In this document: in pieces, positions 1-6,631 of the stretch
How the letters are laid out: each line of letters starts with the position of its first letter
How positions within the stretch are numbered: the stretch's first letter is position 1
Source of the DNA: Anaerolinea thermophila
Lineage (GTDB): Bacteria > Chloroflexota > Anaerolineae > Anaerolineales > Villigracilaceae
Assembly: GCA_022729775.1 (NCBI GenBank)
Contig: DZBA01000032.1
Coordinates: 1 to 15,945, forward strand
Direction of reading: 5' to 3'
DNA: 15,945 nucleotides
Notes under the pieces: model-generated
The model's database searches: none
What the model saw: the letters and a program-made list of their open reading frames with translations, nothing else
What the model was told of the DNA's origin: nothing
Translations under genes and position numbers: made by a program

Positions 1-90
1 ATTATGGTTTGCGAACTTATCTTGGGGTATACTTAACAAATATGCAAAGTATGTGATTTTTTTAACATATCAATCACGCGCGAGCCATCT
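1..90 (+). promoter_or_regulatory. Leader region upstream of cheR, possible weak promoter
   Basis: This AT-rich stretch precedes cheR. A TATACT hexamer at 28-33 resembles a -10 box, but no good -35 box lies 16-18 bases upstream of it. There is no clear Shine-Dalgarno sequence before the ATG at 91. The frame upstream is open back to a TAA at 34-36 but contains no other ATG, GTG or TTG start, so 91 remains the best start. The region could also be the tail of an intergenic spacer whose promoter lies to the left of the window. Confidence 0.2.
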
Positions 91-915
91 ATGAAATTTG
101 AAGAAATCGAAAAAGTTGAAATTGAATTACTTTTGGAAGCCCTCTACCGTTGTTATGGGTATGACTTTCGACATTATGCGCGCGCCTCTGTTCGACGGCG
201 CGCGAGGTATATTCTTTCCAAATCCGGGTTGAAGCGCATGAGCGATTTGATTCCACTTCTTTTGCATGATGCTGAATTTGCAGGCAAGGCGATCTACGAT
301 TTTTCAGTTACAGTGACCGAGATGTTTCGCGACCCTGACTTCTACCGCGCTGTGCGCGGTGTCATTGCGCCATATTTGAAGACATATCCCTTTAGCAAGG
401 TTTGGACGGCGGGGTGCGCTACAGGTGAGGAAGTGTATTCGCTTGCTATTTTGTTAAAAGAAGAGGGATTGTATAACCGCGTCAAATTGTATGCCACCGA
501 TTTTAATGACGCCGCGCTGCAAAAGGCAGCCGATGGAATTTATCCACTTAAGGATGTGCAGCAATATACCGCCAATTATCAAAAGGCGGGCGGTACCAGC
601 TCGTTTTCAGATTATTATCACGCGGAGTACAACTCTGCAATTCTCGACCAGTCGCTTAAATCCAATATCACTTTTACCAACCACAACCTTGTCACCGATG
701 GCTCATTCAGCGAAGTTCAGGTTATTTTTTGCCGCAATGTGTTAATTTATTTTGACCGCAGCCTGCAAAATTGGGTGCTGAACACATTTGCCAATAGCTT
801 ATCGCATGGCGGTTTTTTATGTCTTGGCTCAAAGGAAACATTGGAGTTTTCGACCGTGTACGACCAATTCAAAGTAATTGATGCGGAACAACGCATCTAT
901 CAAAAGAAGGCGTAA
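91..915 (+). CDS. cheR: CheR-type protein-glutamate O-methyltransferase
   Basis: Predicted cytoplasmic enzyme that transfers a methyl group from S-adenosylmethionine to glutamate side chains of receptor-like proteins. At 274 residues it has the usual length for a free-standing CheR. An N-terminal helical domain (about 1-75) contains the basic stretch SVRRRARYILSKSG. The Rossmann-type methyltransferase domain (about 80-272) carries the SAM-binding motif AGCATGEE at 107-114 (classically AGCSTGEE), the acidic strand end YATDFND, and CRNVLIYFD from residue 214, a strong CheR signature. It is the first gene of the locus, and cheB follows after one base. No methyl-accepting chemotaxis protein, CheA or CheW is encoded in the window, so its substrate may be the coiled-coil sensor proteins downstream; that is inference. 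The family assignment is very secure. Confidence 0.95.
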   Translation: MKFEEIEKVEIELLLEALYRCYGYDFRHYARASVRRRARYILSKSGLKRMSDLIPLLLHDAEFAGKAIYDFSVTVTEMFRDPDFYRAVRGVIAPYLKTYPFSKVWTAGCATGEEVYSLAILLKEEGLYNRVKLYATDFNDAALQKAADGIYPLKDVQQYTANYQKAGGTSSFSDYYHAEYNSAILDQSLKSNITFTNHNLVTDGSFSEVQVIFCRNVLIYFDRSLQNWVLNTFANSLSHGGFLCLGSKETLEFSTVYDQFKVIDAEQRIYQKKA

Positions 916-916
916 G

Positions 917-1504
917 ATGCCGGGCGCGCGGAAATATCAAGCTGTGGTAATAGGCGCTTCTGCAGGCGGAACAGCGGCTTTGCAGAAAATTCTACCTTTC
1001 CTGCCCGCAAATTTTCCCCTGCCAGTTATCATTGCCCAGCACTTACATCCGTTACAGGATGGCGCAGCCATTATTCACTACGCAGGCGGAAGCGCATTAG
1101 CGGTCAAAGATGCGGACGAAAAAGAAGCCATCCGCGCTGGTTTTGTTTATTTTGCGCCGCCCAATTATCATTTGCTTGTTGAAGATGACCGTACTTTTTC
1201 GCTTTCCGTTGACGCAAAAGTACATTTCACCCGTCCGTCAGTGGATGTGCTATTTGAAAGCGCGGCAGACGCTTACGACGCGGGGCTGATTGGCATTGTC
1301 TTAAGCGGCGCGAATCAAGATGGCGCGGAAGGCTTGCTCCGCATTAAACAGCGCGGCGGCTTGACCATTGCCCAAGACCCGCAGGATGCTGAAATTAGTT
1401 ACATGCCAAAGTCCGCCATTGAAATTGCCAACCCGGATTATATATTGGCTGCGGACGCGATTTCTAAATTATTGGTTGAACTTGCCGCGCGGCGCGCTGG
1501 ATGA
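917..1504 (+). CDS. cheB: CheB methylesterase, catalytic domain only
   Basis: Predicted protein-glutamate methylesterase (and possibly glutamine deamidase) opposing CheR. I chose the ATG at 917 (195 residues) because GAAGG at 906-910 is well spaced as a ribosome binding site and because the family motif then starts near the N-terminus. An in-frame ATG at 878 would add 13 residues inside the cheR reading region. The catalytic triad is visible: Ser15 in GASAGG, His42 in AQHLHP and Asp135 in SGANQDGAEGL. FTRPSVDVLFESAA (104-117) is also typical. The N-terminal receiver domain of chemotaxis CheB is absent, so control by CheA phosphorylation is not expected. Free-standing CheB domains of this kind commonly sit beside cheR and hybrid kinases in other bacteria. 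The stop overlaps the next start as ATGA, implying translational coupling. Confidence 0.94.
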   Translation: MPGARKYQAVVIGASAGGTAALQKILPFLPANFPLPVIIAQHLHPLQDGAAIIHYAGGSALAVKDADEKEAIRAGFVYFAPPNYHLLVEDDRTFSLSVDAKVHFTRPSVDVLFESAADAYDAGLIGIVLSGANQDGAEGLLRIKQRGGLTIAQDPQDAEISYMPKSAIEIANPDYILAADAISKLLVELAARRAG

Positions 1505-2715
1505 GGTTTATTATGCAGGATGAAGATAAAACTGTAATTCAAACTTTATACGTTTTTATGATTTTTGCCTTCATTGGCGCAACTTTGGTTTTCATAGCCG
1601 CTTTGATTACTTCCGGCGGTGTCTTTACCACCTTTACCATGTCCGGGTTGGTGGGAATGATTACCTGCCTCATTGTCTTTTGGTTGCTGCGTATTAATCA
1701 ATTTTTCATTCCACGTATCTTGCTGCCGTCAGTGGTGTACCTGCTGGCTACTTATTTGATTTTCACAGGCGCGACAGTCGGCGTGCGCGATGACGCAGTG
1801 CTGCTTTACTCGTTGGCGGTTGCCATGTCCGGGCTGCTGCTGGGCAAAAAAGGCGTTGTTATTTTTGGCAGTTTGTCCATTATTGTTGTGGGCGGCTCGG
1901 TGCTGGCTGAAATTTATGGATACCTTGGCAATTACATTACGCCGCAAACGACCACCTATGAAACCTTTGTTGATGTGGTTGTAATTTACGGCTTGACTTT
2001 TGCGATGATGTATATTTTGGTAAATATTTTGACGACCAACCTGGCAAAGATGCGCATGAATCAAACCGAAATTACAGAAATTAATCAAGAGTTGTGGTCA
2101 ATCCGCGAATCTTTGGAGCGACAGGTGAGCGAGCGAACCCGCGCGGCTGAATCCGCCCGCATGGAAGCGGAATCTGCGCGGCGCGAAGCTGAATTGCAGG
2201 CTTGGGTCACGCGCGGACAGGCGCAGCTTGCCGAGCAAATGCGCGGCGATCTTGATATTCCCACGCTGGCGAATAACATCACCGCGCATTTGAGTCGTTA
2301 TATTGGCGCTCAATGCGGCGCGTTGTTTCTCTTTTCCGGGGATGTGTTGAAGTTAACCGGGCGGTATGCGTACACCATTCACGATGGGTTGAAAAGCGAA
2401 TTTCGCATGGGCGAAGGCTTGGTCGGCGAGGCGGCTCGCGCGCGCGAGGTGATTCGTGTGGATGAAATTCCCGCGGACGCGCCGCTGATTTCTTCCGCGC
2501 TGGGCGAATCCATTCCGCGTCAGATTCTTGCCGCGCCGCTCGAGTGGAACGGTCAAGTCTTTGGCGTGGTTGAGTTTGCTACGTTGGACCAATTTACGCT
2601 TGTGCATGAGAATTTTTTGGCGCGCGTTTCTGAAAGCGCGGCGATTGCTTTGCGTACCGCGCAAACCCGGTCTCAAACGAATCAGTTAAATTTAATCAAT
2701 GCCGATGGAATCTAA
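1501..2715 (+). CDS. Six-helix membrane sensor with coiled coil and GAF domain, no kinase
   Basis: Predicted inner-membrane sensor of 404 residues. Six hydrophobic segments fall at about 16-37, 42-65, 69-90, 98-115, 118-142 and 153-177 with almost no extracellular loop. A coiled coil follows (about 184-240, with LERQVSERTRAAESAR), then a GAF domain (about 250-392, with GEGLVGEAA). There is no HisKA, HATPase, GGDEF, EAL or MCP signalling domain, and the protein stops a few residues after the GAF. The GAF is closest to that of the next gene; both read GDVLKLTG. The ATG at 1501 overlaps the cheB stop. A second ATG at 1513 is preceded by GAGG at 1503-1506 and may be the true start. The ligand is unknown. 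The architecture is well supported, the role as a sensor is inferred from the domains, and the family has no name I recognise. Confidence 0.85.
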   Translation: MRFIMQDEDKTVIQTLYVFMIFAFIGATLVFIAALITSGGVFTTFTMSGLVGMITCLIVFWLLRINQFFIPRILLPSVVYLLATYLIFTGATVGVRDDAVLLYSLAVAMSGLLLGKKGVVIFGSLSIIVVGGSVLAEIYGYLGNYITPQTTTYETFVDVVVIYGLTFAMMYILVNILTTNLAKMRMNQTEITEINQELWSIRESLERQVSERTRAAESARMEAESARREAELQAWVTRGQAQLAEQMRGDLDIPTLANNITAHLSRYIGAQCGALFLFSGDVLKLTGRYAYTIHDGLKSEFRMGEGLVGEAARAREVIRVDEIPADAPLISSALGESIPRQILAAPLEWNGQVFGVVEFATLDQFTLVHENFLARVSESAAIALRTAQTRSQTNQLNLINADGI

Positions 2716-4210
2716 CCTTCAACCACAAGGCTCAGTCAGGTTGCGCGCGCGGCTGGCGTTAAGTTTTTCGGTGATGACCAGTCTCGCTATTGGCATAACA
2801 ATTTTGATTCTATATGTCAACTTTCGCGCGGAACTTCGCCAGCAATTGCGGTTACGCGCCATCAACCTTGCGGCGGCGGCTGCGCTTCAACAAAATGGCG
2901 ATGAGTTTGAGCAAATCAAATCCGGGCAAGACCCGCTGCATGAAAAATTTAGAATTCAAAACCTGAAAATTCGCCGTGTAGACCCGGACATTGAATATGT
3001 GTTCACTGCCACAAAAGATAAAGATGGGCTGTACTTTGTGGTGGATGCAGGCGAGCCGGGCGAGGAAAATATTGCCCAATATGGCGAACGTTATGAAGAA
3101 CCCAGCGAACTGCTTTGGGAAAATTACGATACGATGACCGGCGCTATTGCCGACGCTGATATTTATACCGACGATTACGGTTCTTTTATTTCTTCTTACG
3201 CGCCCATCTTCACATCGGATGGTAGGCGCGTGGGCGTTATCGGTCTTGATTTCACTGTAACTACAGTGATAGCAAAAGAGCGCCAGTTTCTGTGGCTTTC
3301 GTTGGGTGTGTTTTTATCCACGCTGCCCTTTGTGATTTTGTTCGGCTTGGTGTTAGGCAGCAGGCTTGCCGCGCCAATTAGCGCGCTTGCCGATGTCGCA
3401 GGCGAATTTGCCGCAGGCGGAAAATCGCAGCGCGCGCAGATTAAATCCCGCGTTATCGAGATTGCAGAATTGGTCAAAGACTTTAATATGATGACGGATA
3501 CGGTCAGCGACTTGATAGAGGGCTTGGAAAAGCGCGTTGTTGAGCGTACCGCCTTTGCAGAGAAGGCGCGTCTCGAAGCCGAACTTGCGCGGCAGGAAGC
3601 AGAAGCGCAGGCATGGTTCGCGCGCGGGCAGGCACAGCTGGCTGAAATCATGCGCGGCGAGTTGGATATTTCCACGCTGGCGAATAATGTCACATCATTT
3701 TTATCCCAATATTTGGGCGCGCACTCCGGCGCGTTATTCATGGTTTCAGGCGATGTGTTGAAACTGACCGGGCATTATGCCTGCATGGGTCGCAAAAATC
3801 GCAAGGATGAATTTCGCCTTGACGAAAACTTGATCGGCGAAGCGGCGCGCTCGACCCGTGTGATTAAGTTGATGAGCATCCCAAAAGATGCGCCGCTGAT
3901 TGCCTCGTCATTGGGCAGCGCCAAACCTAATCAAATCTTAATTGCGCCCATTGGCTCCGAGGAAAAAGCGCTGGGCGTTTTAGAGTTTTCGACATTGGAC
4001 GAATTTTCTGCCGAGCATGAAAATTTTTTGCGCCGTGTTTCAGAAAGCATCGCCATTGCGTTTCGCACCGCGCAGACGCGCATCCGCATGAACGAACTTT
4101 TGGCGCAATCGCAGCAGCAGGCAGAGGAGCTTCAAGCGCAGGAGGAAGAATTGCGCGCGGCAAATGAAGAACTCCACGCCCAGGCAGAAAGGCTGAGGGC
4201 GCAGCAATGA
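2699..4210 (+). CDS. Cache/PDC-HAMP-GAF sensor protein ending in a coiled coil, no kinase
   Basis: Predicted membrane sensor of 503 residues. TM1 (about 19-43) and TM2 (about 195-220) flank an extracytoplasmic domain whose end, with YGSFISSYAPI then GRRVGVIGLDF, looks like a PDC/Cache small-ligand fold. A HAMP linker (about 221-275), the LEKRVVERT coil, a GAF domain (about 320-465) and a glutamate-rich coil (466-503) follow. In related hybrid kinases such a coil leads straight into HisKA, but here the protein ends. The usual GEGLVG motif of the sister GAFs reads DENLIGEAA from residue 375, so its pocket may differ. It overlaps the previous gene by 17 bases with no obvious ribosome binding site, which suggests coupling; an alternative ATG is at 2705. 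The tail overlaps the next start as ATGA. Confidence 0.88.
   Translation: MPMESNLQPQGSVRLRARLALSFSVMTSLAIGITILILYVNFRAELRQQLRLRAINLAAAAALQQNGDEFEQIKSGQDPLHEKFRIQNLKIRRVDPDIEYVFTATKDKDGLYFVVDAGEPGEENIAQYGERYEEPSELLWENYDTMTGAIADADIYTDDYGSFISSYAPIFTSDGRRVGVIGLDFTVTTVIAKERQFLWLSLGVFLSTLPFVILFGLVLGSRLAAPISALADVAGEFAAGGKSQRAQIKSRVIEIAELVKDFNMMTDTVSDLIEGLEKRVVERTAFAEKARLEAELARQEAEAQAWFARGQAQLAEIMRGELDISTLANNVTSFLSQYLGAHSGALFMVSGDVLKLTGHYACMGRKNRKDEFRLDENLIGEAARSTRVIKLMSIPKDAPLIASSLGSAKPNQILIAPIGSEEKALGVLEFSTLDEFSAEHENFLRRVSESIAIAFRTAQTRIRMNELLAQSQQQAEELQAQEEELRAANEELHAQAERLRAQQ
4109..4189 (+). repeat. Direct repeat copy 1: conserved coil-coding segment
   Basis: These 81 bases encode residues 471-497 of the PDC-HAMP-GAF protein. 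The same 27 residues are encoded at 8483-8563. The two copies differ at 8 positions, all silent. The segment contains QEEELRAANEEL and is predicted to be a parallel coiled coil. It is a coding repeat, not a mobile element. Confidence 0.85.
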
Positions 4211-5442
4211 TTAATTTTATGGACCTTGAATATGACCGCGATCCGGCTTTTGTCCGCTTGATTAGGGTTGTGCTTTCTGTTTCCACAGTAGCCGCCATGC
4301 CCATTGCCATTGCCATGATGATGGCGGAACATCCTGCCAGTTCGGTGTTCGTCGTTTTCTTGAATGCGATTCTATCCGCTGTTTCGCTTTTTCTCTCTTA
4401 TCGTGGCGTACTCTGGTTTGGCAAGGTTGTTTTTCCGTTGACAATTTTGATTGCCGTTACTTTCATTGCGCTGAACACCTACGGATTGCACGACTCTTCA
4501 ATTGCTGGTTTTGCCCTGGTAATCATTATTTCCAGTTTATTTATTGGACAAAAAGCAATTCCGCTTGCAACCCTCTTTACATTGCTTGGCGTTTGGGTTG
4601 TAGCGTATGCGGACATGACGGGAATTAATAAATCGCTGATTGCTGAAAAAACATCATGGGACGCCGTAGCCGCGGTTACTTTCATCTTGGTTGTCGCTGC
4701 TGCGTCGTTGAACATGTTGATGTCGCGCCTAAATTCTGTTTTGGAAAATGTGCGGCGTAATGAAAACGAACTACAGGAGAAAAACAGCGAGCTGGAAGAA
4801 ATCCGCGCCTCACTCGAAGACAGGGTGGTCGAGCGTACGCGCGTAGCTGAATCTGCCCGCGCGGAATCCGAATCTGCGCGAATCAATCTCGAAGAACAGG
4901 TTTGGCTGGCAAACGGTCAAACGCAGTTGGCGGACGTGATGCGCGGCGAGCAGGAACTCTTTCAACTGGCGGAAAATATTCTCCTGCAAGTGTGTTCTTA
5001 TATGGGCGCGGAATCTGGCGCGTTGTTTTTGTTGAACGATGAAAACTTATCGCTTGCAGGGCGTTACGCTTTTGAAGGTCGCCCTGGTTTTACGGGACAA
5101 CTTAAGGTAGGCGAAGGTCTGGTTGGGCAGGCAGCGTTGGATGGAAGTCCGCTGATTTTGCGCGATATTGCTCCCGGCGCGCGCGTCATTTCCACCGGGC
5201 TGGTGGCTGTCCAACCGCGCAGCGTGATTGCGTTTCCATTCTACGCAAATCATGTGGTCATTGGCGTTATCGAAATGGCGGCTTTGTTTGACTTCAACGA
5301 GAAGCACGTTGAACTGCTCAACCGTCTTTCAGAAACGATCGGCATGGGATTTATCACTGTGCAAACCCGCCAGCGTTTGATGAATTTACTCGCTGAATCA
5401 CAGCGGCAGGCGGAGCAATTTCAATCCAAAATAAAATCATAA
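4207..5442 (+). CDS. Six-helix membrane sensor with coiled coil and GAF domain, no kinase
   Basis: Predicted membrane sensor of 411 residues, a paralogue of the 1501-2715 product in layout. Six hydrophobic segments lie at about 18-40, 46-65, 68-90, 99-114, 117-137 and 149-175. A coil (about 177-235, including LEDRVVERTRVAESAR) and a GAF domain (about 240-390, with GEGLVGQAA) follow. It ends only about 15 residues into the post-GAF coil (AESQRQAEQFQSKIKS). Its GAF is closest to that of the 6632-8593 product; both read NGQTQLAD or TGQTQLAD, then MRGEQ. No catalytic output domain is present. The ATG overlaps the upstream stop, and GAGGG at about 4195-4199 serves as ribosome binding site; an alternative ATG lies at 4219. 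The solute-binding lipoprotein gene starts 12 bases downstream, so the two are probably co-transcribed. Confidence 0.85.
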   Translation: MINFMDLEYDRDPAFVRLIRVVLSVSTVAAMPIAIAMMMAEHPASSVFVVFLNAILSAVSLFLSYRGVLWFGKVVFPLTILIAVTFIALNTYGLHDSSIAGFALVIIISSLFIGQKAIPLATLFTLLGVWVVAYADMTGINKSLIAEKTSWDAVAAVTFILVVAAASLNMLMSRLNSVLENVRRNENELQEKNSELEEIRASLEDRVVERTRVAESARAESESARINLEEQVWLANGQTQLADVMRGEQELFQLAENILLQVCSYMGAESGALFLLNDENLSLAGRYAFEGRPGFTGQLKVGEGLVGQAALDGSPLILRDIAPGARVISTGLVAVQPRSVIAFPFYANHVVIGVIEMAALFDFNEKHVELLNRLSETIGMGFITVQTRQRLMNLLAESQRQAEQFQSKIKS

Positions 5443-5454
5443 AGGAGTAAAGCC

Positions 5455-6393
5455 ATGAAAGCGAAAGTAAGTTACATCGTATTTATTATGTTGTTCTCTC
5501 TTATCGTCACTGCTTGTGGTTCGAAAAATACTTCGACAACGGATGACAAACTGGCACAAATTAAAACGCGCGGCACTCTGGTCATTGCCACCGACCCTGT
5601 TTATCCGCCATTTTCCAAATTGGATGAAACCCAGCCGCGCCTTGCGGATACAAAATGCGCCGCCAATCAAAACACCGCCAACCAATACAGCGGGTTTGAC
5701 GCAGAGACAGGTATGGAAATAGCAAAACGACTTGGCGTCGAGCCGTGTTTCGTCGGTCCAGAATGGACAACGATTACAGCAGGAAATTGGAAAGACGCAT
5801 GGGATATTCATGTCGGCTCGATGACGATTACCAGCGCGCGCATGGAGACCTTGTATTTCTCACAGCCATATTTTGCAACACCCATCCACGTCTTTGTGCA
5901 TAAAGATAATACAACCTATCAAGCCCCCGAAGATTTAAGCGGAAAGAAAATCGGCTCTTGCGACCTTTGCACCTTCGACTTGTATTTGAAAGGCACGCTT
6001 GAACTGCCGGGACCGCCCATCGAGTTTCGCATCAAGAACGCGCAAGGCATCGCGTATGAGAATGAAGTCCCTGCAATTGCCGATTTATCCCTGGGCGATG
6101 GCGTAAAATTGGACGCGGTCATCCTTCAACGCTCGACAGGCACAGAGGCGATTCAAGCCGGCTCCCCGCTGCGGATTCTTAAACAGCCGCTTTATTACGC
6201 CTATGTCGCTGCCAGCTTCGACAAGCAGAGCGCAAAAGATTCCGTCTCGTTGGTAAAAGAAGCATCGAAAATCATCCAAGCCATGCACAAGGATGGCACA
6301 TTGTTATCGCTTGCCAGCGGAAAAATCGAAGCCGACTTGATTCCCCCGGCAGAAGATTTCTTTGTAGATGGTCTTAACCAGTTTCCGAAATAA
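5455..6393 (+). CDS. Extracellular solute-binding lipoprotein, SBP_bac_3 family
   Basis: Predicted lipid-anchored binding protein on the outer face of the membrane, 312 residues. The signal peptide (1-20) ends in a lipobox VTAC with lipidated Cys21. The mature part has the type-II periplasmic binding fold of polar amino-acid receptors: RGTLVIATDPVYPPF, then GFDAETGMEIAKRLG, DIHVGSMTITSARMETLYFSQPY, and the second lobe from EDLSGKKIGS. A strong ribosome binding site (AAAGGAG) precedes the ATG. No permease or ATPase gene accompanies it, and it follows three sensor genes, so a receptor role seems likelier than nutrient uptake; that is inference. Unusual for the family are four cysteines in the mature part (Cys68, Cys98, and a Cys169-x-x-Cys172 pair) that could form two disulfides. 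The family call is secure; the ligand is unknown. Confidence 0.88.
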   Translation: MKAKVSYIVFIMLFSLIVTACGSKNTSTTDDKLAQIKTRGTLVIATDPVYPPFSKLDETQPRLADTKCAANQNTANQYSGFDAETGMEIAKRLGVEPCFVGPEWTTITAGNWKDAWDIHVGSMTITSARMETLYFSQPYFATPIHVFVHKDNTTYQAPEDLSGKKIGSCDLCTFDLYLKGTLELPGPPIEFRIKNAQGIAYENEVPAIADLSLGDGVKLDAVILQRSTGTEAIQAGSPLRILKQPLYYAYVAASFDKQSAKDSVSLVKEASKIIQAMHKDGTLLSLASGKIEADLIPPAEDFFVDGLNQFPK

Positions 6394-6428
6394 TTTATTT
6401 TCTCTACCGTATAGGCAAACTATAAGAG

Positions 6429-6524
6429 AGACCCTAAAGGTTTTTCCTGCAAACCAAATCTGTATTATGCAGGAATCCGATGTCAAACGGTCGTTTTCTT
6501 TAACAAAAGAAACCTTTAGGGTCT
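6429..6524. repeat. Nested inverted repeat in the spacer between the two blocks
   Basis: A perfect 15-base inverted repeat has its left arm at 6429-6443 (AGACCCTAAAGGTTT) and right arm at 6510-6524, enclosing 66 bases. Directly inside the left arm is a second perfect stem, 6444-6451 with 6468-6475 (TTCCTGCA/TGCAGGAA). A third possible stem, 6495-6501 with 6506-6512, overlaps the right arm and would compete with it. No T-tract follows the right arm, so it is not a textbook intrinsic terminator. It could be a structured RNA, an attenuator-like switch, or a small dispersed element with terminal inverted repeats. The rest of the 6394-6631 spacer holds a weak stem, 6541-6546 with 6559-6564 (AAACAG/CTGTTT), ending in TTTT, and no recognisable promoter. 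Confidence 0.7.
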
Positions 6525-6631
6525 TTACAAGCGAGTTATGAAACAGTCTCTAACAGGTCTGTTTTATCTTCGGAAATTCTGAAAGTCTCGTGTGGACGAT
6601 GTAATATCCCTTTATAAAGAAGATGTGACCT

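Noticed and set aside
878..916. Upstream ATG extending CheB by 13 residues
   Set aside because: The extension lies within the end of cheR, has no better ribosome binding site, and would put basic residues ahead of the conserved N-terminal strand; ATG 917 with GAAGG is preferred.
2041..2715. Possibility that the GAF proteins are fragments of one gene broken by frameshifts
   Set aside because: Each has its own transmembrane or extracellular input region and start codon, and the graded endings are not followed by remnants of kinase domains in other frames.
3196..3741. Open frame of 181 codons on the - strand inside the PDC-HAMP-GAF gene
   Set aside because: The serine/alanine/arginine-rich sequence mirrors the coding coil and GAF region on the other strand, as do similar frames at 4479-4886 and 7786-8067; none has independent support.
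6429..6524. Standard rho-independent terminator for the first block
   Set aside because: The outer stem encloses 66 bases and no T-tract follows the right arm. Termination is not excluded, but the pattern does not meet the usual form.
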